Numbered from the stretch's first letter, positions 46,456 to 58,093 are shown. The stretch: DNA of 64,000 nucleotides from Crocosphaera watsonii WH 8501 (GCF_000167195.1 NZ_AADV02000001.1:186001-250000); one strand, 5' to 3'. The notes: generated by a model not told the origin, from the letters alone. Numbers and translations: made by a program.

Positions 46456-48744
46456 TTGTCCAATGTGATGAATCCTGTTTCAAAGTCTATTTTACGTCGA
46501 ACTTTACCTATAAGTATATTCGAGAAACTTTGTTCTCTTTGGCGAGAGCTAATGGAGATAGAAGGTTCTTCGGCAATATTACTCAATGATTCCATAATAT
46601 ACCCAGAAATAACAGATATTTCTGAAATTTTAGGGGCAAAAAAATTCTATCTGCTGCTATCTTCCCAATTATGTGCCTTATTGCAAGGTACACTTAACGA
46701 TTCTTCCCTATCTTATCAGGTTATTATTACTTGCGATCCCCAAGCGATCGCAGAGTTTACCCACAAGTTAGAGCAGCACCTCGATAATAGCTCTCCTTGG
46801 CGTAAGCGATTGATTCCCTACATAGAACCCCATTTACCCCAATCAAACCCCCTAGAAACCCATTTTAACAGCCGTCTGTGGAATATTTTAGTACCTGAGT
46901 TCTCGGAAACTTCAGACGTGATGTACGAGGGACTGAGAACTTGTGAACCAGTAGAAGAAGCATTGCGTCAACAAGTTGCTCAAGAAAGGTTATTAAATCA
47001 ATTAATTGGTCAAATTCATCAAAGTTTAGAATTATCAGTTATTTTAGAAACAGCCGTCAGGGAATTACGCAGTTTTTTAGAGGTTGATCGTCTATTTATC
47101 TATAAATTTAGAGAAAAATATCTCTCAACATCTGAGTCAGAGAAAATACAAAATCTAGGTGGTTTAGTAACCTACGAATCAAGGGTTTCTCAAAGTATTC
47201 CTTCTTTATTAAATGTTGTCGCCGAAGACGTTTGTTTTGCTACTATACCCGAATATCAACATAAATATCGTCAAGGGGAAATTGTTGCTATTGAAGATGT
47301 AGAAAGACAATATTCAGCATCCTTATGTTTAAGTCAATTTTTAGAAAAATATTGGATACTCTCAAAATTAATTGCTCCTATTATAGTCGAGGGTGAATTA
47401 TGGGGACTATTAATTGCTCATCAATGTTTCAAAAAAAGACAATGGTTAGAGAGTGAAAAAGCCTTTTTAGGACAGATAGGAGAACATTTAGCTGTTGCTA
47501 TTTATCAAGCACAATTATATGCTCAAGTACAAGAACAAAAAAATACTTTTGAACAGCGAGTGATTGAAAGCACCCAAGCACTGCGAGATACCTTAATTGC
47601 TTCCCAAGCAGCAAATCATTCTAAAAGCGAATTTTTGGGTAATATGAGTCATGAACTACGCACTCCTTTAACTTGTATTATTGGTTTATCTGGAACCCTA
47701 TTACATTGGTCACAGGAAGGCTTAAACTTGCCCGTAGATAAACAAAGGAAATATCTAGATACCATTCAAAATAGTGGCAAGCATTTGCTAGATATGATCA
47801 ATGAAATTCTAGAATATTCTAACTTACAATCCGGTAAGTATGTATTATCTGTTCGATATTTTTCCTTGACAAAAGTAGCTAAAAATGTTATGCAAAGAGT
47901 CAGTGATGAATCAGAACATCGTCGCATTAATTTGGAACTAGATTTACAAATAGAACCCCAGAAAGATAGCTTTTCTGCTGACCCGGAAAGGGTACAACAA
48001 ATACTTTATCATCTACTCAATAATGCTTTAAAATTCACATCAAAAAATGGAAAAGTTACCTTAAGAGTTTGGTTAGAAAAAAATCAACTTTGCCTGGAAG
48101 TAGAAGACACGGGAATTGGTATAGAAGAAGAAAAAATACCCTTATTATTTGAGTCATTTCAACAACTAGAAAACTCTCGTAGACGAGTTTATGGTGGCAC
48201 AGGATTAGGGTTAGCATTAACTAAACAATTAGTAGAACTTCATGGAGGAACTATTGAAGTAGAATCTATCATTAATAAGGGTTCTACTTTTACTGTCAGA
48301 ATTCCTAGTCAACCCCAAAATAAAGCAAAATTAGTCAGTCAATCAGAAAAAAATCAAGCTTTATTTACAAAAAATAAGACCATAGTTCTAGTAGAAAGCA
48401 ATGAAGAGATTGCTACCTTAATTGGGGAATTATTAACAGCAGCAAATTATCATTTTATTTGGTTAATGGATGGAACAAAAGTTATTAAAAAGATTGAACT
48501 ACTTGAACCATCAGCAGTTATCTTAGATAAAGAACTATCGAAGATTATTGAAATTAACGATTCCTTGAAACAATACCCAGAAACTAAAGACACAAAAGTT
48601 TTAATATTAAGAAATGAAATTACTTCAAAGGAATGGACAGAAATTTCTAAAATGGGCATAGATGACTATTTAATTAAACCCATTCAACCGAATCTTTTAT
48701 TAAAGCGAGTTAATGCTTTAATTTTTAACAATAATGAATCGTAA
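46456..48744 (+). CDS. Hybrid histidine kinase (GAF, HisKA, HATPase, receiver)
   Basis: A 762-residue signalling protein. Order: an N-terminal region of about 150 residues resembling sensory extensions of cyanobacterial kinases; a phytochrome-type GAF domain (about 175-350); a short coiled coil; HisKA with the phospho-His in FLGNMSHELRTPLT (about 397-410); HATPase with NNALKF (N box), DTGIGI (G1) and GGTGLGLALTKQ (G2); and a C-terminal receiver-like domain in which the usual first acidic pair and the Lys of IKPIQP can be found. The Asp of the receiver reads VILDKELS. The start is TTG at 46456 or ATG at 46468. The signal sensed is unknown. Confidence 0.85.
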   Translation: MSNVMNPVSKSILRRTLPISIFEKLCSLWRELMEIEGSSAILLNDSIIYPEITDISEILGAKKFYLLLSSQLCALLQGTLNDSSLSYQVIITCDPQAIAEFTHKLEQHLDNSSPWRKRLIPYIEPHLPQSNPLETHFNSRLWNILVPEFSETSDVMYEGLRTCEPVEEALRQQVAQERLLNQLIGQIHQSLELSVILETAVRELRSFLEVDRLFIYKFREKYLSTSESEKIQNLGGLVTYESRVSQSIPSLLNVVAEDVCFATIPEYQHKYRQGEIVAIEDVERQYSASLCLSQFLEKYWILSKLIAPIIVEGELWGLLIAHQCFKKRQWLESEKAFLGQIGEHLAVAIYQAQLYAQVQEQKNTFEQRVIESTQALRDTLIASQAANHSKSEFLGNMSHELRTPLTCIIGLSGTLLHWSQEGLNLPVDKQRKYLDTIQNSGKHLLDMINEILEYSNLQSGKYVLSVRYFSLTKVAKNVMQRVSDESEHRRINLELDLQIEPQKDSFSADPERVQQILYHLLNNALKFTSKNGKVTLRVWLEKNQLCLEVEDTGIGIEEEKIPLLFESFQQLENSRRRVYGGTGLGLALTKQLVELHGGTIEVESIINKGSTFTVRIPSQPQNKAKLVSQSEKNQALFTKNKTIVLVESNEEIATLIGELLTAANYHFIWLMDGTKVIKKIELLEPSAVILDKELSKIIEINDSLKQYPETKDTKVLILRNEITSKEWTEISKMGIDDYLIKPIQPNLLLKRVNALIFNNNES

Positions 48745-48754
48745 ATTAAGTAAA

Positions 48755-48824
48755 CAGTTATCAGTTATCAGTTACCAGTTATCAGTTATCAGTTATCAGT
48801 TATCAGTTACCAGTTATCAGTTAA
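48755..48824 (+). repeat. Tandem heptad array CAGTTAT/CAGTTAC, 10 copies
   Basis: Ten seven-base units, alternately CAGTTAT and CAGTTAC, in the 98-bp gap between the kinase and nanE. Shorter stretches of the same unit follow the TsaC-like gene (18359-18384) and the RDD gene (50131-50150). Confidence 0.95.
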
Positions 48825-48842
48825 AGAGTTAAATTTTGTCTT

Positions 48843-49511
48843 ATGCTCATTCCAGAATCTAGTTTAATTGTCTCTTGTCAAGCACCAGTTGATTCTCCAT
48901 TATTTGAGCCAAAAATGATTGCTGCTATGGCTAAAGCTTCTATTAATCAAGGGGCAAAAGGAATCAGAATTAATACCCCCGATCATGTTAAAGAAGTGAG
49001 AAAAGAATTACCCAATACTCCTATTATTGGACTGTGGAAACAAGATTATTCAGGGTATGATATTTATATAACACCCTGTTATCAAGATGCAGTGGCGATC
49101 GCAGAAGCAGGGGCAGATATTATTGCCATCGATGGCACTCTAAGACAACGTCCCGGAGGAGAAAAATTAGCCGATTTAATTGACAATATTCACCAAAAAT
49201 TAGGAAAATTAGTAATGGCTGATGTTGATACCATAGAAAGTGCTATAGCCTCAGCGAAAGCAGGGGCTGATTTTGTGGGAACTACCCTTTATGGGTATAC
49301 CAAAGAAACAGAAAACTTTAACCCTCCAGGATTTTCCCTATTAGAAGAAATGAGTCAAAAATTAAAGGTTCCTATTATTGCAGAAGGGGGAATATCTACC
49401 CCAGAAAATGCCAAAAAAGCCCTAGAATATGGTGCTTATTCCGTTGTGGTAGGAACCGCAATTACAGGAATTGATTTAAAAGTAAAAGCTTTTCAAGCAA
49501 TGTTTAAATAA
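48843..49511 (+). CDS. nanE: Putative N-acetylmannosamine-6-phosphate 2-epimerase
   Basis: A 222-residue TIM-barrel enzyme of the NanE family, converting ManNAc-6-P to GlcNAc-6-P. Family motifs are seen: SLIVSCQAPVDSPL, PIIGLWKQDYSGYDIYITP, GADIIAIDGTLRQRPGGE, the catalytic MADVDTIESA, GADFVGTTLYGYT, and PIIAEGGISTPENA. No other sialic-acid catabolic gene is near; in cyanobacteria the enzyme probably serves amino-sugar recycling. The RDD-protein gene follows after 10 bases. Confidence 0.9.
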   Translation: MLIPESSLIVSCQAPVDSPLFEPKMIAAMAKASINQGAKGIRINTPDHVKEVRKELPNTPIIGLWKQDYSGYDIYITPCYQDAVAIAEAGADIIAIDGTLRQRPGGEKLADLIDNIHQKLGKLVMADVDTIESAIASAKAGADFVGTTLYGYTKETENFNPPGFSLLEEMSQKLKVPIIAEGGISTPENAKKALEYGAYSVVVGTAITGIDLKVKAFQAMFK

Positions 49512-49521
49512 GCAAAAGATT

Positions 49522-50130
49522 ATGGATTCTAATCAATTACCACCCAGTTATCGACGGTTTCCCAAAGTTCCTGTAGATCGCCGTGCCTATGCTTTTTTAC
49601 TCGACTTTGTAACAGTATTGTTTCTGAGTTCTTTTTTTAAAGGATTGGTTAAAGACCTAGTTTTCCTGGTGATTTGGTTAATTTTACGGGTAATTGTTGT
49701 AGAAAAAAATAAAGGTCAAAGTTTAGGAAGTTGGTCTTTTGATATTAAAGTTATTGATCTTAGATTTCTACGAGTTCCTGGGTTAAAAGAACTAACCAAA
49801 CGAGAAGCCATTTTAGGATTTGCTGCTATGTTAGCAATGGTGGGATTAAACATTAATTTTAAGAATGGTCTATCCATGTTAATCTTTATCACTCCCCTAA
49901 TTATTGATTGTGGGCTGGCTATCGGGGATGAAGAATATAATCAAGCCTTTCATGATAAAATTAGCAACACCATTGTTATTCAGACTAAGCGTGGGTTTTC
50001 CTTAGATTTGCGCCTCAAGAAACTCTGGAAAATTATCAAAGAAAAAATACAAAGTCGTCAAAAGCAACAACCAAGGTATCGGGATGATTATTACTACGAC
50101 GATTACGACGACTACGATGATCAATATTGA
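49522..50130 (+). CDS. RDD-family membrane protein
   Basis: A 202-residue membrane protein. The RDD motif appears as the Arg in VDRRAYAFLLDF (residues about 18-29) with the Asp at 28; two to four hydrophobic segments follow (about 48-62, 94-120, 122-135). The C-terminus is soluble, basic, then extremely Asp/Tyr-rich (DDYYYDDYDDYDD). RDD proteins may be transporters or channels, but the role here is unknown. Probably cotranscribed with nanE. Confidence 0.85.
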   Translation: MDSNQLPPSYRRFPKVPVDRRAYAFLLDFVTVLFLSSFFKGLVKDLVFLVIWLILRVIVVEKNKGQSLGSWSFDIKVIDLRFLRVPGLKELTKREAILGFAAMLAMVGLNINFKNGLSMLIFITPLIIDCGLAIGDEEYNQAFHDKISNTIVIQTKRGFSLDLRLKKLWKIIKEKIQSRQKQQPRYRDDYYYDDYDDYDDQY

Positions 50131-50162
50131 ATCAGTTACCAGTTAGCAGTTACCAATATACA

Positions 50163-50190
50163 AACTCCGAACCCCGAACTCCGGACTCCG
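50163..50190 (-). repeat. Diverged heptads AACTCCG, 4 units
   Basis: AACTCCG-AACCCCG-AACTCCG-GACTCCG, a decayed version of the other arrays, between the RDD gene and cruF. Confidence 0.85.
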
Positions 50191-50260
50191 AAAAAATATT
50201 ATATTTTTTTCATAAAGTTTTGTAAACTAGAGTTTAACACATAGACATTGATAGAAACTC

Positions 50261-51151
50261 ATGACAACCCTTACCCGCGTTGAACGCAGTCTTGTGATCG
50301 GCCATATTTTATCGATGGCCTTTGGTTTAGCAGGATTATTGTTAGTATTGCCCCATCCCGATTTTATTGCTAGTTTACCGCCCATCGGCAAAACTGCCTT
50401 TGCTTGGTCTATGGCTGGCGGTGGCGTAATGTATATGTTGTTAGGAATGTCGGCAGTTGCCGTCTATGCTTATCGTACCTTGGGGGTATGGCATTCGTTG
50501 GGCTTTATGTTACCGGCCTTAGCAATTTCCTTAACCAGTGAATTACTAGGAACCAGTACAGGGTTTCCCTTTGGTCACTATCGCTATTTAACAGGGTTAG
50601 GCTACAAAATTGCTGGCTTAGTTCCCTTTACCATCCCCTTATCTTGGTTTTATTTAGGATTTAGTGCTTATTTAATTGCCCGTGCAGGATTAAATAATAA
50701 AATTTCTCAGAATTGGCTGAAAATGGTTGCTTCAATCACTTTGGGTGCCATCTTCTTAACTGCTTGGGATTTTGTCTTAGATCCAGCCATGAGTCAAACA
50801 ACCTTGCCCTTTTGGGTTTGGGAACAACCCGGGGCGTTTTTTGGAATGCCTTATCAAAACTTTGCTGGATGGTTCGGCACAGGTGCCGTATTTATGACCG
50901 TTGCTACCTTAATTTGGAAGGTTAAACCCTTTAATTTTCCTCAAAGCAACTTAGGAGTACCTTTAGCTATCTATGTCAGTAATTTTGCCTTTGCTATGAT
51001 CATGAGTTTAGCGGCCGGCATCTATATCCCTGTTTTATTAGGGTTAATCGTCGGTTTACTTCCCGTGTTGGTGTTGTATCGTTTAGCTGATAGCCAAACA
51101 GATGCTAATATCTCCGAAAATCTCGTCAAGGTGTCATTCAATAATGGATAA
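50261..51151 (+). CDS. cruF: Gamma-carotene 1'-hydroxylase CruF
   Basis: A 296-residue polytopic membrane protein of the cyanobacterial CruF type, hydrating the psi end of gamma-carotene in myxol (plectaniaxanthin) synthesis. Features are TSELLGTSTGFPFGHYRYLTGLG, TAWDFVLDPAMSQ and PYQNFAGWFGTG, which contain the conserved His and Asp residues of the family, with about seven hydrophobic segments. The gene is directly followed by cruG (20 bp), the usual partner. Its pathway partner crtD is at 3696-5201. Confidence 0.9.
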   Translation: MTTLTRVERSLVIGHILSMAFGLAGLLLVLPHPDFIASLPPIGKTAFAWSMAGGGVMYMLLGMSAVAVYAYRTLGVWHSLGFMLPALAISLTSELLGTSTGFPFGHYRYLTGLGYKIAGLVPFTIPLSWFYLGFSAYLIARAGLNNKISQNWLKMVASITLGAIFLTAWDFVLDPAMSQTTLPFWVWEQPGAFFGMPYQNFAGWFGTGAVFMTVATLIWKVKPFNFPQSNLGVPLAIYVSNFAFAMIMSLAAGIYIPVLLGLIVGLLPVLVLYRLADSQTDANISENLVKVSFNNG

Positions 51152-51171
51152 TTGACAAGGAATCATGGATC

Positions 51172-52383
51172 ATGGAGTCTTCTATTTTGTTGAATGATAC
51201 GGTTATCGCTGTTATTTCTCTGTCTGTGTTACTGTTTCAAGGAACAGCAACCCTTATTTTGTTGTCCCGTCTGCTCAAAGGGGCGATCCGTCGCCCACCC
51301 CTAAAACCTCAATCAGCCGACCCTGAAATGTTGGGTAAAGTGAGTGTGGTGGTTCCCACCCTCAACGAAGCAGAACGCATTACACCCTGTTTAGAGGGGT
51401 TAGGACAACAAACTTATGAAGTACGAGAAATTATTGTTGTTGACAGTAATTCTCAAGATGGAACTCAAGAACTGGTGAAAAACGCAGGACTAAGCGATCC
51501 TCGTTTTCGCCTGATCACCGATGATCCTTTACCTTCGGGATGGGTTGGCCGCCCTTGGGCTTTACATAATGGCTTTTTATATAGTTCTCCTCGTAGTGAG
51601 TGGGTATTGGGCATCGATGCCGATACCCAACCCCAACGGGGGTTAGTAGCTAGTTTAGTTAGGGCGGCGGAGGAAGAGGGTTATGACATGGTATCGTTGT
51701 CCCCTCAGTTTATCCTCAGAGATGCTGGGGAATGGTGGTTACAACCGGCTTTATTGATAACCTTATTGTATCGTTTTGATTCGGCTGGGGTGAGAAACCA
51801 AAAACCAGAGAGAGTGATGGCTAATGGTCAATGTTTTCTCTCCCGTCGTTCTGTTTTAGAAGCATTGGATGGTTATAGCTGCGCTTCTGGTTCTTTTTGT
51901 GATGACGTTACTCTAGCCCGTGAAGCTGCGAAACAGGGCTTTAAGGTGGGATTTTTGGATGGGAAGAACTTAATTCGGGTGAGAATGTACGAAGGTGTCC
52001 AAGAAACCTGGAAAGAATGGGGGCGATCGCTGGATCTTAAAGATGCTGCTTCCACTTCTCAAGTTTGGGGTGATTTCACTTTATTATTATTGACTCAAGC
52101 TTTACCTTTATTATTGTTAATTGTTTTAGCTAGTTTGTGGTTGGTTGGGGAGCATTTTCTCCTTTTACAACTGGCGATCGCCTTAAATATTCTCTTAGTT
52201 ATTATTCGTTTTGCCTTATTATTTGCTGTTTTTCCTTCCTATTACAAAGATAAGTCTTTATTAGTTAGATCATTATTATTTTGGTTATCTCCTTTGGCCG
52301 ATCCTCTAGCAGTGTTGAGAATCTTTTTATCCTCTTTACAAACCCCGAAACAATGGCGAGGAAGAAGTTATGGTAATGAGTGA
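51172..52383 (+). CDS. cruG: 2'-O-glycosyltransferase CruG
   Basis: A 403-residue GT2-type glycosyltransferase: one N-terminal membrane helix, then VSVVVPTLNEAERITPCLEGL (start of the GT-A domain), GIDADTQPQRG (DxD), a further SFCDDVTLAREA (ED-type acceptor Asp), a Q/R-containing segment GRSLDLKD, and three hydrophobic segments at the C-terminus. CruG attaches the sugar at the 2'-hydroxyl of myxol, giving myxoxanthophyll. It forms a pair with cruF and its stop overlaps the start of a restriction-enzyme remnant. Confidence 0.9.
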   Translation: MESSILLNDTVIAVISLSVLLFQGTATLILLSRLLKGAIRRPPLKPQSADPEMLGKVSVVVPTLNEAERITPCLEGLGQQTYEVREIIVVDSNSQDGTQELVKNAGLSDPRFRLITDDPLPSGWVGRPWALHNGFLYSSPRSEWVLGIDADTQPQRGLVASLVRAAEEEGYDMVSLSPQFILRDAGEWWLQPALLITLLYRFDSAGVRNQKPERVMANGQCFLSRRSVLEALDGYSCASGSFCDDVTLAREAAKQGFKVGFLDGKNLIRVRMYEGVQETWKEWGRSLDLKDAASTSQVWGDFTLLLLTQALPLLLLIVLASLWLVGEHFLLLQLAIALNILLVIIRFALLFAVFPSYYKDKSLLVRSLLFWLSPLADPLAVLRIFLSSLQTPKQWRGRSYGNE

Positions 52384-52990
52384 CAATTATCAACCTAGAT
52401 TATTTGGGATTAATCAATCGAATCGAGACTTTACAAAAAAATCAAGTTGGGGTAAAAATCAATTTAATAGTTCTTTCCCAGCAGCATTAGCTTGTTATAT
52501 GAGTTGTAAAAATTTACAACCAGTTTATTTAAAACTTAATCATGATTTAACAGTTAATCATGGCAAAATTGATGTATCTTCTTTATTTGGTTTACATTAT
52601 GATAATTGCTTAGATATATTTATGTGGAGTAATTTAGCTTTTACTCGTTTATTTATAGATGCAGCAAAATCTGAATTAAATTCAGATAAAATAACTCGTC
52701 ATAAAATGTGTGTTGTCTGGTTAGCAAAAATGTTGTATGACTTTGCTAATACCAGTAAAATTAATCATACAGCTACTATAGATGAGATATCTTTAAACAC
52801 AAAAAATGATAAAGCGTTTGCCTTAAGTGGTTCTAAAACTCATCAATATATGAAATCACCAGAATTAACCAAACCAAGAATTAAACAAGAAGAAATTAAT
52901 AATATAATTTTAGGAGGCGGAGAAAAATTATTGAGTCCAGAAAGAAGATTTGATGCAATTATTCTTAACACACCTAATCTATTCGATTGA
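52376..52990 (+). pseudogene. HindVP-like type II restriction endonuclease, truncated
   Basis: A 204-residue frame starting MSDNYQPRLFGINQSNRDFTKKSSWGKNQFNSSFPAALACYMSCK. This opening (PxLFGxxxSNRDF...WGKNQFNSSFP) is that of the HindVP family of type II endonucleases, and a mid-part DNCLDIFMWSNLAF follows. It ends at TGA (52988-52990) after RRFDAIILNTPNLFD, well short of the family's usual length of about 300-350 residues. The frame then runs on into methyltransferase sequence. It starts inside the end of cruG. Confidence 0.7.
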
Positions 52991-52993
52991 AAT

Positions 52994-53502
52994 AGATTTA
53001 AAATATATAGAGTATCTGAAAAAAAGAAAGCGTTTTTTTTGATTGGTGTTCATCAAGGAAAAGATAATGAACTTATTCCATACTTAGAAAAAAAATTATC
53101 TAAAAAATCCATGACAGTTAGGGACTATATGGGAATAAACTGGGAATAGAGTATTATTATCGACATCCTAGAAGTTATAAAAGAAGAGGGATTTTCAGTA
53201 TTGATGAACCCAGTCCAACCATACGAGGTGTTAATAGACCGATTCCTAAAACCTATCAAAAACATCCTGGTGATGTTGTTCCCTTATCGTCCAATGTTCG
53301 TCCTTTAACTACTCAGGAAAGAAGTTATATTCAAACGTTCCCTGATAACTTTATTTGGGAAGGTTCAAAAACAAATTTAGAGCAAATGATTGGTAATGCA
53401 GTTCCTGTTAAACTAGCTGAATATGTAGCTAATGCTATCCTTGATTATGTTTCTACTTCAAACATTATTAAAGTTCAACAGCTAAGCTTACCTATATTCT
53501 AA
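52994..53502 (+). pseudogene. C5-cytosine methyltransferase, C-terminal remnant with frameshift
   Basis: The first part reads FKIYRVSEKKKAFFLIGVHQ (motif VIII-like, compare KRxFxIGV) and ends with a stop at about 53150. The next frame begins KLGIEYYYRHPRSYKRRGIF, then SIDEPSPTIRGVNRPIP, then motif IX-like RPLTTQERSYIQTFPDNF and motif X QMIGNAVPVKLAEYVANAIL. The catalytic motif IV (PCQ) and all N-terminal motifs are missing. With the endonuclease remnant this is a decayed restriction-modification pair, with the middle deleted. Confidence 0.75.
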
Positions 53503-53519
53503 AATTGAGGATTAAGAAA

Positions 53520-53888
53520 ATGAGCAATAAAAAATGGTTTATTTTAATGATAGTAGCTGTTTTAGGTTCATGTAATGGTTCATGGTTTGCAAGAGGATTG
53601 TATGATGAATTAATGTTTTATAAAGGGTATGTTCATCTAATCAACGGAACTAAAGAGCAAAAAAACATTGAGCTAATTTTCCCATCAGGAGAATAAAGAA
53701 AGGCAAACATCCATCCTGGTAAGTCGAGGACTTTTTTTGTTTTAAATACAGGTGAAGGTTCCATAACCGTTAACTTGGACGGTCAAGAGATTGATAAAGT
53801 TGGATATGTGGTAGTTCCTAACTCTCCCATAGCCATTGTAGCCATGGAGGATAGAGCAATCTTCTCGATCATATCGATTCAAAGATAA
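53520..53888 (+). pseudogene. Small lipoprotein-like or exported protein, one nonsense codon
   Basis: The ATG at 53520 starts MSNKKWFILMIVAVLGSCNG, a short signal peptide with a possible lipobox (L-G-S-C). After GTKEQKNIELIFPSGE there is a TAA (53694-53696), and the same frame continues RKANIHPGKSRTFFVLNTGE-GSITVNLDG to a stop at 53888. The full product would be about 121 residues with a beta-rich C-terminal half. No family recognised. One base change separates it from an intact gene. Confidence 0.6.
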
Positions 53889-54035
53889 GCTTCAGAACAC
53901 AGATTTTCTAGATATCTCCACAAATCACTAATTTTTACTGAATTAAATTTGACGGCTGAACAGATTTTTCAGGCTGAAAAATGAGGATTAATGAAAAAAT
54001 GACTCAAACCCCCATTCTCTGCTTAAAACAATCAT

Positions 54036-54061
54036 AACTCCTAACTCCTAACTCCTAACTC
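54036..54061 (-). repeat. Tandem heptads AACTCCT, about 3.7 units
   Basis: AACTCCT x3 plus AACTC; one base different per unit from the AACTCCG arrays. Confidence 0.9.
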
Positions 54062-54153
54062 ACCTTTCTAGATATCCTCACCTAAATTACCTAAACTTCC
54101 ACACCTTACCCCTATCCCTTAAGAAAAACTTTCCCATTCTTTGACCTAAACCC

Positions 54154-54180
54154 TTAGCACTCGTAGCATAAGAGTGCTAA
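54154..54180 (+). promoter_or_regulatory. CIRCE operator (HrcA binding site)
   Basis: A perfect TTAGCACTC-N9-GAGTGCTAA, ending 88 bases before the groEL start. HrcA represses through CIRCE and is released by heat shock. Confidence 0.97.
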
Positions 54181-54262
54181 ATTAACATAAGTGGGAAAAA
54201 GGCAACCCTGGTCTGAATCATTGCCAGAAGTCCCATCATGAAGGCGTTATAGGAGTAACTAG

Positions 54263-55957
<1,695 letters not shown>

Positions 55958-55996
55958 AAGCTTTTATCCCTCGTTCATTCACCATGAAACCTTGCA

Positions 55997-56031
55997 AGAG
56001 ACGCTATAGTTAGCGTCTCTTTGCATTTTTT
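55997..56031 (+). terminator. Rho-independent terminator of groEL
   Basis: AGAGACGCTA-TAGT-TAGCGTCTCT followed by TTGCATTTTTT, 40 bases after the groEL stop. Confidence 0.9.
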
Positions 56032-56082
56032 CTAAAAAGCTTTTGAGTTATAGCAGTACAAAAAAAGATTAGGAAATACTGT

Positions 56083-58093
56083 AACCCAGATTCCGCACTT
56101 CAAAATGTAGTATAAAAAAATACATAGTTTTAAAAAGTCCGAAAATCATACCTGGGCAAGAATATTTCTCTTTTCATTAAATTTTTAGGAAAAATAATCA
56201 AATTAAGAAGATTTATACTCATTGAAAACTTAGCAAGACTCAGCACAAACGAAGGAGAGTTTCCTCTTCTCATTTGATATCATTAGACTCTTATTCTTTT
56301 ATTATTTTTGCTTTATCCAATTCAATTTATAGATAATATCTTTGACAAGATGCAGGTAATAAACTCAATATAAAACGCCTTTCTTCTGTTAAATTGACAA
56401 TTTGTTTAACTCCGTTTAAAATCACATAATGAATACCTTGAAAACATTGAAATATCCACCTCAAAGTCGGACGCAATGTTACTTTCCCTACTTGATTATT
56501 TATTCCTTTTTTGACTCTTTTTAAACAATTTCTTAATTCTCTTTGCCCCAAGTTATAAATCAACAAACACAAAGACATTAAAAATAAAATTGTTTCTATT
56601 CTTTCTGGTTTTTCAACGAAGAAACTATCAGTAAAAAATAAGGGATCTTTCAAAAATCGAAATCCTCTTTCCGTAGATTGCTGGTTTTTATAAGTTATCA
56701 GAATTTCACTAGCTTCTAATTTATTTTCCTCTACTAAGTTAGTTGCTAAAATAAATTTTCCTGCTTCTTTAGTCTTTCTACTTATCTCTTCATCTTTTTT
56801 GATGATCAGACTAATCATTTTATAAATCTTTTCCTTTTTTTTCGAGTAAGTTTCAATCAGTTCAACTTCTTTTATTTCCAACAATTTCAATTTTTTATTA
56901 ATAGCTTTTAATTTATATCGAGCAGCTTGAGGATGTTCAAATTCTTCAGATTGTATTTCTTTAAGAAATTTTTGGGATTTCTTCTCTTCTTGGGAAAGTT
57001 GTTTTTCTAGTTTTTCCAAATCACTTTTCTGTCTTTTTTCACTCAAGACTATTAACCAAGTTTGCTTGATTCCACCATAAGTAACAATTTCTTCTTTCCA
57101 GGTATAACTTTCTAAATTTAGGTCACTTCTTTTTTCTTTATCTTCATCTTTTACTTCTTCCACCTCTATATTTTGCACTAATTCTTTTGCTTTTTTTATG
57201 GTCATTGGAACTCTCGTTATCCATTTTAAATGTTGGATTAGTTGGAGATTTTCTTGACCATATAAAGCACTATCACAAACCATGATACTATCAAACTTTA
57301 TTTGCTTTTTGAATTCTACTAAAACTTTTCCAAATACAGCTTTATCAGATTCATTTCCATCTCCTACTCTCACAAATAATGGAATATCTCCATCTTGGCT
57401 TGTTATTAAATCCAAGACACATTGTTTTAAGTCTGGTCTATGATCCCGAGAATATCCTTTCTTAATAAAAATTGGTCTTTCTTTAATGATTTTTTCTTCT
57501 TCCTGTTTCTCTTTATCTTCTTCCCTTTTATATTCTCCATCTAAATGAAATGATGTGGAATCTAAATGGGAGTATTTAAGGTCTATTTTAAATTTTTTAA
57601 TTACTTCTAAAACTACTTCAATAAAAATATCATTTAGTCCATATTTATATAATTCATCCATTACTCTCCCAATTTTATCATCATTAAGGTAATCAGTTTT
57701 AATTCTTTCTCCTAACAATTTCTCAATGGCTTTATCTTGAAAAAACTGACTGAATAAATATAGAGGTCTTGAAACAAATCCTAGTCCATTGATTAAAATA
57801 GACTTAACTACTGTACCTGCTGAGATTTTTTCTCTAACATCTATTCCTAATTTATTATTAATTATTTTGACTATTCCTATTTCATCAATTAAACCAGCTA
57901 CTATCCCTAAATGGTCTAAATTTTTAACTTGTATTTCTTCTAAATAAGACATTTTTCGCTCTTTTTTTACAGAGGAAACAACTTAAGCAATTATCCCACT
58001 TTTTTGTCTTCAAGAGATTAAGAAATTATACTTAATTATTACCCCCAGGCTTGTAGTGTTTAATGCTACTTTTTGAAGTGCGGAATCTGGGTT
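56083..58093. mobile_element. IS1634-type element, complete copy
   Basis: A 2011-bp element with inverted ends AACCCAGATTCCGCACTT (left) and GTGCGGAATCTGGGTT (right). Its right end joins directly to an IS630 element missing its first half, with no target duplication visible. A remnant of a second copy is at 36273-36582. Confidence 0.9.
56327..57952 (-). CDS. IS1634-family transposase
   Basis: A 541-residue transposase starting MSYLEEIQVKNLDHLGIVAG. An early Asp region reads SHLDSTSFHLDGEY, the second is SIMVCDSALYGQENL, and the Glu part lies in QSTERGFRFLKDP with the characteristic Y-x-x-R-like region before it. The protein is rich in Lys/Glu coiled-coil segments between the catalytic parts, as usual for IS1634. 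It appears intact, so it may be the active source. Confidence 0.9.
   Translation of the reverse strand: MSYLEEIQVKNLDHLGIVAGLIDEIGIVKIINNKLGIDVREKISAGTVVKSILINGLGFVSRPLYLFSQFFQDKAIEKLLGERIKTDYLNDDKIGRVMDELYKYGLNDIFIEVVLEVIKKFKIDLKYSHLDSTSFHLDGEYKREEDKEKQEEEKIIKERPIFIKKGYSRDHRPDLKQCVLDLITSQDGDIPLFVRVGDGNESDKAVFGKVLVEFKKQIKFDSIMVCDSALYGQENLQLIQHLKWITRVPMTIKKAKELVQNIEVEEVKDEDKEKRSDLNLESYTWKEEIVTYGGIKQTWLIVLSEKRQKSDLEKLEKQLSQEEKKSQKFLKEIQSEEFEHPQAARYKLKAINKKLKLLEIKEVELIETYSKKKEKIYKMISLIIKKDEEISRKTKEAGKFILATNLVEENKLEASEILITYKNQQSTERGFRFLKDPLFFTDSFFVEKPERIETILFLMSLCLLIYNLGQRELRNCLKRVKKGINNQVGKVTLRPTLRWIFQCFQGIHYVILNGVKQIVNLTEERRFILSLLPASCQRYYL

Noticed and set aside
47040-47520. GAF domain of the hybrid kinase as a bilin-binding cyanobacteriochrome
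   Set aside because: A Cys is present (SLCLSQFL) near the right place, but it is shifted by one and not followed by His; the case is too weak.
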